DNA of 42,361 nucleotides, from contig NZ_QQWG01000025.1 in NCBI RefSeq assembly GCF_003863355.1, positions 1-42,361 on the forward strand. The letters run 5' to 3'. The number at the start of each line of letters is the position of its first letter. Positions within the stretch are counted from its first letter, which is position 1. Of this stretch, positions 15,270 through 23,046 are shown piece by piece. This DNA comes from Ancylomarina euxina (GTDB taxonomy: Bacteria > Bacteroidota > Bacteroidia > Bacteroidales > Marinifilaceae). The notes below the pieces were generated by a model, which was not told the origin of the DNA, did no database searches, and was given only the letters and a program-made list of their open reading frames with translations. The position numbers were made by a program, and so were the translations under genes.

Positions 15270-18119
15270 ATGGATAAATTCAGTTTTTTAGGTAATAGCG
15301 AAATCGAATACATCGATGACTTATACCAATCCTATAAAAAAGACCCTAATTCGGTTGAAGAATCTTGGCAAAAATTTTTCCAGGGCTTCGACTTTGCTTC
15401 TGAAAAATTCTCAAGCAAACCTCAAACAGAAAACATAAGCACTCTTCCTGCTGAGTCGATGAGTAAAGAATTCAATGTGATTAACTTGATTCAAGCTTAT
15501 CGCCAAAGAGGACATTTGTTTACTAAAACCAACCCCGTTCGTGTTCGACGTAAGTATTTCCCTACTCTTGACATTGAAAACTTCGGGCTTTCTCAAGCAG
15601 ATATGGAAACCGTTTTTCAAGCGGGTAGTGAACTGGGAATTGGTCCATCAAAACTTAAAGACATTCTGGAGCATCTTCAGGAAACATATTGTCACTCTGT
15701 TGGCGTTGAGTATCTCTACCTACGTACGCCTGATAAAGTAAAATGGCTGCAAAACAAGATGGAAATCAGCAGAAACAAACCAAATTTCACCGATGAACAA
15801 CGCAAGCATATCTACTACCATTTAAAATTGGCGGTTGGTTTTGAGAATTTTATTCATAAGAAATTCGTCGGACAAAAGCGTTTCTCCCTTGAAGGAACCG
15901 AAACTCTAATTCCTGCACTTGATGCCTTAATTGAAAAAGGAGCTCAGTTGGGAGTTGAAGAGTTTATTTTTGGTATGGCACACCGTGGTCGTTTGAATGT
16001 TCTTGCTAACATTATTGAGAAACCTTATGAAAATATCTTCAAGGAATTTGTAGGTGAAGAATTTGAAGATGATATTGCACTTGGTGATGTAAAATACCAC
16101 TTAGGCTATGGTAATACAGTTAAAACCGATGATGGTAATGAAGTGAAGCTTCATTTAACACCCAATCCTTCGCACTTAGAGACTGTAGGAGCTGTAGTTG
16201 AAGGTATCTCTCGTTCGAAAATTGATAATGATTACAAGGGGGATGAAAACAAACTGGTTCCTATCATCATTCATGGTGATGCCGCAATTGCTGGTCAAGG
16301 TATCGTTTACGAAACCATTCAGATGGCTGAACTTCAGGCATACAGAACTGGCGGAACGATTCATTTGGTGATTAATAATCAAATTGGTTTTACAACAAAC
16401 TACCTGGATGCCCGTTCGAGCACGTATTGTACTGACGTCGCTAAAGTAACCCGATGTCCTGTGTTCCATATTAATGGTGACGATGTTGAAGCTCTGATAT
16501 ACACAATTGGCTTAGCAATGGAATACCGTCAGGAATTCAAAACGGATGTGTTCATTGATATTTTATCGTACCGAAAGTATGGTCATAACGAAGGTGATGA
16601 ACCTCGTTTTACTCAACCTTTATTATACGATCAAATTGCCAAGCATAAAAATCCAAGAGATATTTATGGTGATTACTTAATCAGCAAAGGGATTTACAAA
16701 CCTGAAAATATTAAGGAACTCATTACAGAATACAACAACAAACTCAACGAGAAGTTTGATATTTCAAAAAATATTGAAAAGCTTTACATTCAGCCATTCT
16801 TAGGGGATAATTATAAGGACATCCGCTATTCTAAAGATGCTGATTTTGTAGAAACGCCGGCTTTCAAAACAAAGAAAAGCAAACTAATTCAATTAGCTGA
16901 CAAAATAACGACTCTACCAAAAGACGTCGAGTTTTTCAAAAAAGTAGGCAAGTTGATGGCTGATCGTAAGAAAATGGTTAGCGAAGATCGCTTAGACTGG
17001 GCGATGGGAGAACTCCTGGCCTATGCAAGTCTGGTCGATGAAGGACATGGAGTAAGAATTAGTGGTCAGGATTCGGAGCGTGGAACTTTCTCACACCGTC
17101 ATGCATCACTAACAATTCACGATTCTGCACAAAAGTATTTTCCGTTAAAACATGTTAGCGAGAATCAAGCACCCTGTCATATTTACAACTCACATTTGAG
17201 TGAATATGCCGTTCTGGGTTTCGAATATGGTTACGCGTTAGCACACCCTTCAGGCCTTACCATTTGGGAAGCGCAGTTTGGTGATTTCCATAATGTGGCT
17301 CAAGCCGTAATCGACCAGTATATCAGTGCTGCAGAAGACAAGTGGGGTGTTAAGAATGGTCTGGTTCTTCTCTTACCACATGGTTACGAAGGACAAGGTG
17401 CCGAGCATTCAAGTTCAAGAATTGAGCGTTTCCTTACGCTTTGCGCCAACAACAACATGCAAGTGATTAACCCGACAACACCAGCCAATCATTACCATGC
17501 TTTGCGTCGTCAGGTTAAGCGAGATATTAGAATTCCTTTAATATGCTTTACCCCTAAGAGTTTATTGAGAAACGCCAACTGTGTTTCAACAATGGACGAA
17601 TTAGCTGAAGGCAGATTCCAGGAAGTGATTGATGACACGAATGTGAAAGCTGAAGAAGTGAGTCGCGTGGTATTCTGTTCGGGCAAAATCTATTACGATT
17701 TGCTAGCTAAGAAAACGGAACTCGATGCTCAGGATGTGGCTCTGATTCGTATCGAACAGCTATATCCTTTCCCACAAAAGCAGGTTGATGCTGTGTTGGC
17801 ACGCTACCCTAAAGCTCTTCTACACCTATGGGTACAGGAAGAACCTGAAAATATGGGCCCTTGGCAATTTATTAACTACAACATTAAGAATGTGAAGTTG
17901 ACACCAATAGCACGACTAGCTAGTGGTAGTCCAGCAACAGGTCTTGCTAAAATTCATAATATTGGACAAAATGAGATTATCCGTAAAGTTTTTAGAAGAT
18001 GTGATTGTGACAGAAAATTAAAATATTGTGGTTTACAATGTGTGGTTGGTAGCTCGAAAGAAGATATCCACCGCCAACATGAATATTTCCAAGACAAAAA
18101 AAGTAAATTACTGATGTAG
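15270..18119 (+). CDS. sucA: 2-oxoglutarate dehydrogenase E1 component
   Basis: A 949-residue thiamine-diphosphate enzyme that decarboxylates 2-oxoglutarate in the citric acid cycle and passes the succinyl group to the E2 lipoyl domain. The N-terminal E2-binding helix (FLGNSEIEYIDDLYQSYK) is present. FGMAHRGRLN, NPSHLETVGAVVEG, IHGDAAIAGQG and RKYGHNEGDEP are TPP and substrate-binding signatures; the C-terminal transketolase-like part holds GHEGQGAEH-type residues (GYEGQGAEHSSSR). I prefer ATG 15270 to the in-frame TTG at 15246, since homologues begin MDKFSFLG. The sucB gene follows after 88 bases. The E3 gene is not here, so lipoamide dehydrogenase must be encoded elsewhere. Confidence 0.96.
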   Translation: MDKFSFLGNSEIEYIDDLYQSYKKDPNSVEESWQKFFQGFDFASEKFSSKPQTENISTLPAESMSKEFNVINLIQAYRQRGHLFTKTNPVRVRRKYFPTLDIENFGLSQADMETVFQAGSELGIGPSKLKDILEHLQETYCHSVGVEYLYLRTPDKVKWLQNKMEISRNKPNFTDEQRKHIYYHLKLAVGFENFIHKKFVGQKRFSLEGTETLIPALDALIEKGAQLGVEEFIFGMAHRGRLNVLANIIEKPYENIFKEFVGEEFEDDIALGDVKYHLGYGNTVKTDDGNEVKLHLTPNPSHLETVGAVVEGISRSKIDNDYKGDENKLVPIIIHGDAAIAGQGIVYETIQMAELQAYRTGGTIHLVINNQIGFTTNYLDARSSTYCTDVAKVTRCPVFHINGDDVEALIYTIGLAMEYRQEFKTDVFIDILSYRKYGHNEGDEPRFTQPLLYDQIAKHKNPRDIYGDYLISKGIYKPENIKELITEYNNKLNEKFDISKNIEKLYIQPFLGDNYKDIRYSKDADFVETPAFKTKKSKLIQLADKITTLPKDVEFFKKVGKLMADRKKMVSEDRLDWAMGELLAYASLVDEGHGVRISGQDSERGTFSHRHASLTIHDSAQKYFPLKHVSENQAPCHIYNSHLSEYAVLGFEYGYALAHPSGLTIWEAQFGDFHNVAQAVIDQYISAAEDKWGVKNGLVLLLPHGYEGQGAEHSSSRIERFLTLCANNNMQVINPTTPANHYHALRRQVKRDIRIPLICFTPKSLLRNANCVSTMDELAEGRFQEVIDDTNVKAEEVSRVVFCSGKIYYDLLAKKTELDAQDVALIRIEQLYPFPQKQVDAVLARYPKALLHLWVQEEPENMGPWQFINYNIKNVKLTPIARLASGSPATGLAKIHNIGQNEIIRKVFRRCDCDRKLKYCGLQCVVGSSKEDIHRQHEYFQDKKSKLLM

Positions 18120-18207
18120 TTTAATTAAAGGAAAAAGTATCGAAGGTTAAAGGCTAAAGTTTGAGAAAAAGGAACAAAAACAAAACAACAATAAATAATA
18201 TCAAAAC

Positions 18208-19446
18208 ATGCTTGAAATAAAGATTCCCAGTCCGGGAGAATCCATATCCGAAGTTGAAATTGCCAATTGGTTTGTAGCCGATGGTGATATTGTTGAAAAA
18301 GAACAGGAGATTGCTGAAATCGAATCTGACAAAGCAACACTTACACTTGTTGCCGACGAGGGAGGTAAAATTTCGATCAAAGCTAACGAGGGCGATACAG
18401 TCGCAGTTGGATCAGTTGCTTGTACCATTGACACGAGTTTTGCTAGTACAGCAGCATCATCAAGCCCAAAGGCTGAAGCCAAAGAGGAAGCTCCTAAGCA
18501 AGAAGCAAAAACGACTGAAGCTACACCTATCAAATCTTCTGATGAATTTAAGGATGTTAAGATTTCTCCTGTTGCTAAAAAGCTGATGGAAGAAAACCAA
18601 CTATCTGTTGATGATGTGATTGCTGGTCTTCACCGATTATCGAAGAAAGATATTGAGCAAGTTATTGAAAATAAAGGACAGGCTCCAGCAGCTTTGGCAC
18701 AGCCAGAACCTGTTGAACGCAATATTGATCGTAAGAAAATGAGCAATCTTCGCAAGAAGTTAAGTGCTCGTTTGGTGTCGGTTAAGAATGAAACAGCGAT
18801 GCTAACAACCTTCAACGAAGTTGATATGTCAGCTGTGATGCAACTGAGAAAGAAATACCAGAAGCAATTTGTAGAGACTCATGATATCAAACTAGGTTTT
18901 ATGTCCTTCTTTACCAAGGCTGTGAGTATTGCCCTGAAAGCACACCCTGCCGTTAATTCAATGATGGATGGTGATGAGATTATCACACCAAACTATATGG
19001 ATGTAGCTATGGCCGTTCAAACCCCAAAAGGTTTGATGGTTCCCGTGATTAGGGATACTCAAAATCTTAGTTTAGCAGATATTGAAAGAGAGTTAATGCG
19101 ATTGGCCAATAAAGCGCGTTCAAGTAAAATCAGTTTGGACGAGATGACAGGTGGAACCTTTACCATTACCAACGGTGGGGTTTTCGGTTCACTTTTGAGT
19201 ACGCCAATTATTAACCCGCCTCAATCAGGAATTTTGGGTATGCACAATATTGTTGAGCGACCAATTGCCGTTAATGGCAAGGTTGAAATACGCCCAATGA
19301 TGTATATTGCACTATCCTACGACCACCGCGTGATTGATGGTAAAGACTCCGTTGGTTTCCTTGTGAAAATTAAGGAACTGATCGAAAATCCTCATCGCAT
19401 GATTACTATGGGACAAGATCCTGATAGCCTACTTTTAGGAATCTAA
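18208..19446 (+). CDS. sucB: Dihydrolipoyllysine-residue succinyltransferase (E2)
   Basis: This is the 412-residue E2 core of the 2-oxoglutarate dehydrogenase complex. Order: lipoyl domain at 1-75 with the lipoylated K42 in EIESDKAT; an Ala/Glu/Lys/Thr-rich linker; the E3/E1-binding domain at about 112-148 ([12 protein letters not shown], then LSKKDIEQV); and the catalytic acyltransferase domain from about 175, with the active site H373-x3-D377-G in SYDHRVIDG. It has one lipoyl domain, as in other bacterial SucB. It forms an operon with sucA and ends at a strong terminator (19466-19504). Confidence 0.96.
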   Translation: MLEIKIPSPGESISEVEIANWFVADGDIVEKEQEIAEIESDKATLTLVADEGGKISIKANEGDTVAVGSVACTIDTSFASTAASSSPKAEAKEEAPKQEAKTTEATPIKSSDEFKDVKISPVAKKLMEENQLSVDDVIAGLHRLSKKDIEQVIENKGQAPAALAQPEPVERNIDRKKMSNLRKKLSARLVSVKNETAMLTTFNEVDMSAVMQLRKKYQKQFVETHDIKLGFMSFFTKAVSIALKAHPAVNSMMDGDEIITPNYMDVAMAVQTPKGLMVPVIRDTQNLSLADIERELMRLANKARSSKISLDEMTGGTFTITNGGVFGSLLSTPIINPPQSGILGMHNIVERPIAVNGKVEIRPMMYIALSYDHRVIDGKDSVGFLVKIKELIENPHRMITMGQDPDSLLLGI

Positions 19447-19465
19447 AAATATATTTATCCAGATA

Positions 19466-19504
19466 AAAGGCCAGAACTCAATTGAGATTCTGGCCTTTCT
19501 TTTT
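19466..19504 (+). terminator. Terminator after sucB
   Basis: AAAGGCCAGAA (19466-19476) pairs perfectly with TTCTGGCCTTT (19488-19498), and the loop CTCAATTGAG is itself palindromic. A T-rich tail follows. It is one of the strongest terminators in the window. Confidence 0.9.
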
Positions 19505-19530
19505 ACTTCAATTTCCACGTAGTGATGTGT

Positions 19531-19719
19531 CAGCCATTCAGGCTGTGATTTGTATGCAGTCAAGATCTAGGGGCGCAGCCTCAAGTTAAAAGAATGGAAG
19601 GCTTTCAGCCTTTTTATGAAGCGATTATCCAATCGTAGTGAGCCTGAAGGGCTCTTATCCTTTAACTAGAGGCAAAGCCTCAAGCTTACCAAGCTGATAA
19701 TCCACAGCCTGAAGGGCTG
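19531..19719. repeat. REP-like palindromes downstream of the RAYT gene
   Basis: Short palindromes occur one after another: CAGCCattcaGGCTG (19531-19545), AAGGCTttcAGCCTT (about 19598-19612), AGCCTGAAGGGCT (19640-19652), GAGGCaaaGCCTC (19669-19681) and CAGCCTGAAGGGCTG (19705-19719). The same motifs reappear on the other side of the transposase gene at 20258-20495. Confidence 0.75.
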
Positions 19720-19726
19720 AAACTGA

Positions 19727-20176
19727 CTAAGTCCAAAAATACTTCTCATCATATTCAACCACATCACTCTCCTTTATGTAGGATTCTAATTCTGATTTAT
19801 AGGTTTTTGATTTATGATGCTCCTTTTGATGTTCAATATAGCTTTCAACTATATGTAATGCTCTGCTACTAACCGAAAAAGCACCATAACCGATTTGCCA
19901 AGTAAATTCTTTAACACCTTTCTCTTTCATCCACTTCGAACTTGACTTTTTCACTTCCTCTACAACTTTAGCCAAGGCATAATTCTTCGATAATCGAAAA
20001 AGAATGTGAATATGATCAGGCATAGAATTAACTCTTAATGATGGACTTTCCATTTTCCTCAATATTCCGATGATGTAGGCGTGCAGTTCTTTTTCGATTT
20101 CGGATCTGATATATGGCTCTCTAAATTTAGTCCCGAAAGTTAGATGGACGTAGAGTTGTGATAGTGATTGTCCCAT
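19727..20176 (-). CDS. REP-associated tyrosine transposase (IS200-like, RAYT)
   Basis: A 149-residue single-domain HUH transposase of the IS200/IS605 Y1 superfamily. The metal-binding HUH motif is H-I-H in MPDHIHILF (about 57-65), and the catalytic tyrosine is in the helix SYIEHQKEHH (about 119-128). The start at 20176 gives the typical MGQSLSQLYVHLTFGT N terminus; an upstream ATG at 20302 lies inside the palindrome repeats and is rejected. Palindromes on both sides are what RAYT enzymes recognise. No tnpB accompanies it. RAYTs are thought to mobilise REP hairpins as single-stranded DNA. It is intact and possibly active. Confidence 0.9.
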   Translation of the reverse strand: MGQSLSQLYVHLTFGTKFREPYIRSEIEKELHAYIIGILRKMESPSLRVNSMPDHIHILFRLSKNYALAKVVEEVKKSSSKWMKEKGVKEFTWQIGYGAFSVSSRALHIVESYIEHQKEHHKSKTYKSELESYIKESDVVEYDEKYFWT

Positions 20177-20257
20177 GATTTTTTTGCTTTTGTGAGTTCG
20201 AGGTGATGCCTCTTGTTCTGGAATACCTAGAGTCGATACCTCAGCTCTTGAGTACCC

Positions 20258-20495
20258 AGGGGCGATGCCCCTAGTTAAAGAATAAGAGCCTTTCAGGCTC
20301 AAATAAAAAGAAGGCTGAAAGCCTGATATTCCTTAACTCGGGATGAAGTCCCGAGATGATACTCCATGTGAACCACAGCCTGAAGGGCTGATATCCCCTA
20401 ACTCGGGATAGAGTCCCGAGATAAGGGATAGAGTCCCGAGATGAGAGACTGAGTCTCTAGATGATGCCCCATGTAAATCGCAGCCTGAAGGGCTG
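20258..20495. repeat. REP-like palindromes upstream of the RAYT gene
   Basis: Palindromes seen: AGGGGCgatGCCCCT (about 20258-20272), GAGCCTttcAGGCTC (about 20286-20300), AGGCTgaaAGCCT (20311-20323), CTCGGGAtgaagTCCCGAG (20338-20356), CAGCCTGAAGGGCTG (20376-20390 and 20481-20495), CTCGGGAtagagTCCCGAG (20402-20420) and a diverged neighbour ending at 20440. At least two palindrome families are interleaved. Confidence 0.75.
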
Positions 20496-20510
20496 ACATA
20501 TATAGAATTC

Positions 20511-20543
20511 AGAAGAAAACCTACCCAATTACGAGGTAGGCTT
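20511..20543 (-). terminator. Terminator of the DUF6261 gene
   Basis: Read on the minus strand, CCTACC (20540-20535) and GGTAGG (20525-20520) form a stem followed by TTTTCTTCT. It lies 26 bases beyond the stop codon of the DUF6261 gene. Confidence 0.7.
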
Positions 20544-20568
20544 TACTCTATTATTCATTCTCTTCTTA

Positions 20569-21297
20569 TTATTCAGCAGAAACTTCTTCGTTCTCTTTTT
20601 TGCTACGAGCATTAACTACAGAATTGTATTTTTCGATAAGGCTATTGCATTCATTAATGATTGCTGCATAAGCTGGCTCTTCGCCAATTGTAGCAAAAGC
20701 CTGAATTCTATTGGTTAGCGTTCGGTAAGATTGAATAGCCTCTTTACGCAAAGCGATAAGCTTCACATCAGGAGCTGCAGCGTCTTCTTTAACACGATCT
20801 ATGTAATGTGTATCAAACTGAGAATTAGCTGTGCCTAACTCCCCTACCCACTCGTTTAAACTCAACTTACTTAAACCTGCAATCAAATTCGTTTCTCTTT
20901 TCCATTCTTCGATTATGGCAGTGATCGTAGCCGTTTCAGCTTGGTAATTCTGCCTAGCAATACCCGTTCCAAATTTCTTAAGTGAAAGCGCTAAGGCTAA
21001 AGCAGCTTCTTTTTTGGCTTCATCGTAATGGTTGGTATAAGCCTCAATTAGGCTTTGAATACCCACAAGTGCACGATCACGTCTTTCATCGTCTTGTTCC
21101 AATAGTTTGGTTAACTGACTACCCAAATCAGGTTTATACAAAGCCGTTATGGTAGCCAAAAGTGCCGTTAGATCATCCGATTCTGATTTCAATTTTAGAG
21201 TTTCAAGGTCATTTGCATTTATAATTCCCGATAAATTCGTAATGAATTGGATAAACTCGTTGTGACGCAAAAGCGTTAAATGAATAGAAGAAAACAT
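20569..21297 (-). CDS. DUF6261 family protein
   Basis: This is a 242-residue, mainly helical protein without signal peptide or membrane segment. It resembles the DUF6261 family of Bacteroidota: an N-terminal SIHLTLLRHNEFIQF, a central NHYDEAKKEAALAL (about 91-104), a KFGTGIARQNYQAETATI stretch (about 109-126), LNEWVGELGTANSQFD (about 145-160) and a C-terminal INECNSLIEKYNSVV. The function of the family is not known. No catalytic residues stand out, and long helices suggest a structural or nucleic-acid/protein-binding role. Four 42-bp hairpin repeats lie 172 bases upstream of its start and probably belong to its leader or promoter region. A terminator follows at 20511-20543. Confidence 0.8.
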   Translation of the reverse strand: MFSSIHLTLLRHNEFIQFITNLSGIINANDLETLKLKSESDDLTALLATITALYKPDLGSQLTKLLEQDDERRDRALVGIQSLIEAYTNHYDEAKKEAALALALSLKKFGTGIARQNYQAETATITAIIEEWKRETNLIAGLSKLSLNEWVGELGTANSQFDTHYIDRVKEDAAAPDVKLIALRKEAIQSYRTLTNRIQAFATIGEEPAYAAIINECNSLIEKYNSVVNARSKKENEEVSAE

Positions 21298-21468
21298 AAA
21301 TTTAGTTTTTGAGTTAACATTAGAAACATGAAGTTATAAATTTCATTTTGATATTAAAAGTTTTTTATGTTTTAATACCAACCCATAAAATCCACCTATA
21401 TACTGACAGACAGGACATAATAAAATATCGTGGATTTCTAAATAAGCGATTCCCAGCTTCTTTATATT

Positions 21469-21636
21469 GAGAAAGCTTCAAACACGAGTGCAACAGGCTT
21501 TCTACCCTTTGATAAAGCTCCAAACACCAGTACGAGAAGCTTTCTCCAACCTGAGAAAGCTTCAAACACCAGTGCGAGAAGGTTTCTCAAACATGAGAAG
21601 GCTTCCCCCGCAGTGCAGGAAAGTTTCTCAAGTGTG
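21469..21636. repeat. Four 42-bp tandem repeats with complementary arms
   Basis: Units start at 21469, 21511, 21553 and 21595. Each has an 11-bp arm like GAGAAAGCTTC, a 12-13-nt spacer around AAACACCAGTGC, the complementary arm GAAGCTTTCTC, and a 6-nt linker. By my count units 2 and 3 agree at 36 of 42 positions, 1 and 3 at 31 of 42, and unit 4 is the most diverged. Arms can also pair across unit borders: unit 2 end with unit 3 start gives a perfect 11-bp stem with the loop CAACCT. Since 42 is a multiple of 3, frames stay open on both strands and spell a 14-residue repeat (LQTPVREAFSNLRK-like) on the plus strand. Confidence 0.85.
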
Positions 21637-21663
21637 TGGCGGTTTTAAACGATAAGAATGGTG

Positions 21664-21671
21664 CAAATATG
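21664..21671 (-). promoter_or_regulatory. Possible -7 box upstream of the 42-bp repeat array
   Basis: Minus-strand CATATTTG differs from TAnnTTTG by one base pattern at its first position. If used, the whole repeat array would be transcribed as a ~360-nt leader of the DUF6261 mRNA. No matching -33 element was found, so this is weak. Confidence 0.2.
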
Positions 21672-21675
21672 ATCT

Positions 21676-21769
21676 TGAGGGTCTCACTATTTTTGTGAGG
21701 CTCTCAATATGATAATGTAAGGGTAGTCATACCCTGACATATGCAACCTACTTAGAGACAGAGCATGAC
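21676..21769. repeat. ~94-bp hairpin module, copy A
   Basis: It begins with TGAGGGTCTCAC, a T-rich loop and GTGAGGCTCTCA, which pair imperfectly, and continues with GTCATACCCTGAC and a closing CAGAGCATGAC that can also pair. Copy B at 22644-22735 keeps both hairpins but differs in between. Confidence 0.65.
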
Positions 21770-22222
21770 GAATTCAAGGCTGTCTTTGCGAGGACGAAGA
21801 ATGAGGACGTGGCAATCTCATAATAAATGGACTGAGCATGCAGTAAGCAGATTCGCTTCTTTTGAGGGTCTCAATAGTTAGCTGCCCCAGATTTATAATC
21901 GCCTAATCTGAAAAGGGGATTATAAATCCCCAAAGCAAAACCTGCAGATAAGATATCTGCAGGAGCATGAATCCGTAGGATTCGAATGTTTATAGAAATA
22001 ATGATGTGAAAAAAAATACGACTCCGAAGGAGTCGCATGCGTACAATAAGATATTGTCTATAAATATATAATCCCGATGGGATTGATACAATCGTGTACT
22101 AAAAAGACTAATATAAATTAAACCTACATTATATTTAACTAAACATTCTTTCTTCTTAATTACACATGTATCTTTAATGTACTAACTTAAAATACGCAAG
22201 TTTATAACCCAAAAATAAATTC

Positions 22223-22543
22223 ATGAACAAATTAAAAGATTTTCTCCACAGACACCCAATGAAGGAGAAGGAATTAGGCCTAGATGAAGACCATGTAATA
22301 ATAAATAAAGATCACTGGCAACAAGTTCAGACATTCTTCACAGGTGTATCCCAAATTATTAATACAGAAACAAAAGAGAAACTAAAACCTACTAAAGCTC
22401 CAGTACAGCCTAGACAAAAAGTTATCTGTCCTGAATGTGAAGGTAGAGGATATAAACAGGCTCTTAGATGTGATCGATGCTGGGGTGAAGGCAAAATACC
22501 TGAGCACAATTTACGGACTAACGAATTAAATAATAACTATTAA
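22223..22543 (+). CDS. Small protein with DnaJ-type zinc finger
   Basis: A 106-residue soluble protein. The N-terminal half is helical and charged (KLKDFLHRHPMKEKEL). The C-terminal half carries two CxxCxGxG-type motifs, C69-x2-C72-x-G-x-G and C83-x2-C86-x-G-x-G, which together form one zinc site like that in the DnaJ central domain. There is no J domain. Between the halves is a Lys/Pro/Gln-rich linker. The family is not recognised beyond the finger. It sits alone between two diverged copies of a repeated hairpin module, a context suggesting an accessory or mobile unit. Confidence 0.7.
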   Translation: MNKLKDFLHRHPMKEKELGLDEDHVIINKDHWQQVQTFFTGVSQIINTETKEKLKPTKAPVQPRQKVICPECEGRGYKQALRCDRCWGEGKIPEHNLRTNELNNNY

Positions 22544-22643
22544 AATTGTGATGAGCAAAAATCACAAAAACCTAAGCTGAAATGAGGTTAGAAATCCCAC
22601 CCCTGCTCCTTCAGATAATATATTTGCAGGAGCTAATTCACAT

Positions 22644-22735
22644 TGAGGGTCTCACTCTTTTTGTGAGGCTCTCAATAAATAGTAATACTTAGTCATACCC
22701 TGATATTTACAGCTTGCCTATAGTCAGAGCATGAC
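22644..22735. repeat. ~92-bp hairpin module, copy B
   Basis: It shares TGAGGGTCTCACT, TTTTTGTGAGGCTCTCAA, AGTCATACCCTGA and AGAGCATGAC with copy A at 21676-21769, in the same order and orientation. Confidence 0.65.
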
Positions 22736-22804
22736 CGTCTAGGATTGATGCAAGGTTTGCGTTAAGGATTACTCATTCGAAAATATTTTGAATTGTATTC
22801 ATGA

Positions 22805-22913
22805 ATCGCTACGCTTATTTGCAGCGAAAACCCCACAGGATGGATTGAGGTACGAAAGGCATACGAGGAGTTGTAGCGGAAAGCCTGACCGAAGGGAACG
22901 CCCTAATTTGTTT
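22805..22913. repeat. gttgtagcggaaagcc-type intergenic element
   Basis: It contains CGCTacgcttatttgcAGCG, then gaggagttgtagcggaaagc and cgaagggaacgcccta. I recall related sequences in intergenic regions of other Bacteroidota, but I cannot confirm this without a search. No reading frame is apparent. Confidence 0.35.
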
Positions 22914-22990
22914 CTTTAAACCACCTCCCCCTCACAAGTTCGGGTACTCCTCCTTGAAAATAAGGAGGAGAAAATAAAATGTTATGACAT

Positions 22991-23024
22991 AAAAAAGCCC
23001 CGATAGTTTAGAACTATCGGGGCT
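22991..23024 (-). terminator. Terminator of ftcD
   Basis: A perfect 13-bp stem (22996-23008 with 23012-23024, core AGCCCCGATAGTT) and a 3-nt loop. On the minus strand it is followed by a run of five to six Ts, 22 bases beyond the ftcD stop. Confidence 0.9.
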
Positions 23025-23046
23025 AATAATATATAGTGATTCGCTA

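Larger units (their letters stand above)
21637..22222. other. Repeat-rich intergenic region
   Basis: No gene is evident. It contains a ~94-bp module at 21676-21769 (second copy at 22644-22735), a partial copy of its first hairpin near 21863, a tgcgagg...gcaatctc-type repeat at 21779-21825, a GCAG-rich hairpin near 21945-21965 (CTGCAGAT with ATCTGCAG), and short palindromes CGACTCCgaAGGAGTCG near 22019-22036 and AATCCCgatGGGATT near 22071-22085. A near-consensus -7 box, TATCTTTA (22169-22176), precedes the next gene. Confidence 0.6.
22544..23046. other. Intergenic region with repeat modules
   Basis: It holds copy B of the hairpin module (22644-22735), a tail resembling the earlier GCAGGAGC element (about 22603-22635), a GC-richer element at 22805-22913 with gttgtagcggaaagcc and gaagggaacgccc, a perfect 9-bp hairpin CTCCTCCTT/AAGGAGGAG at 22947-22970, and the ftcD terminator. 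No coding frame is convincing. Confidence 0.55.

Noticed and set aside
20177-20302. N-terminal extension of the RAYT protein
   Set aside because: It is read through REP palindromes; the transposase family begins at the ATG at 20176.
21469-21636. CRISPR array
   Set aside because: The units are contiguous 42-bp tandem repeats without unique spacers, and no cas gene is nearby.
21467-21655. Protein-coding gene across the 42-bp repeats
   Set aside because: The frame stays open because the period is a multiple of three; it begins with TTG, has no upstream signals, and the opposite strand is equally open.
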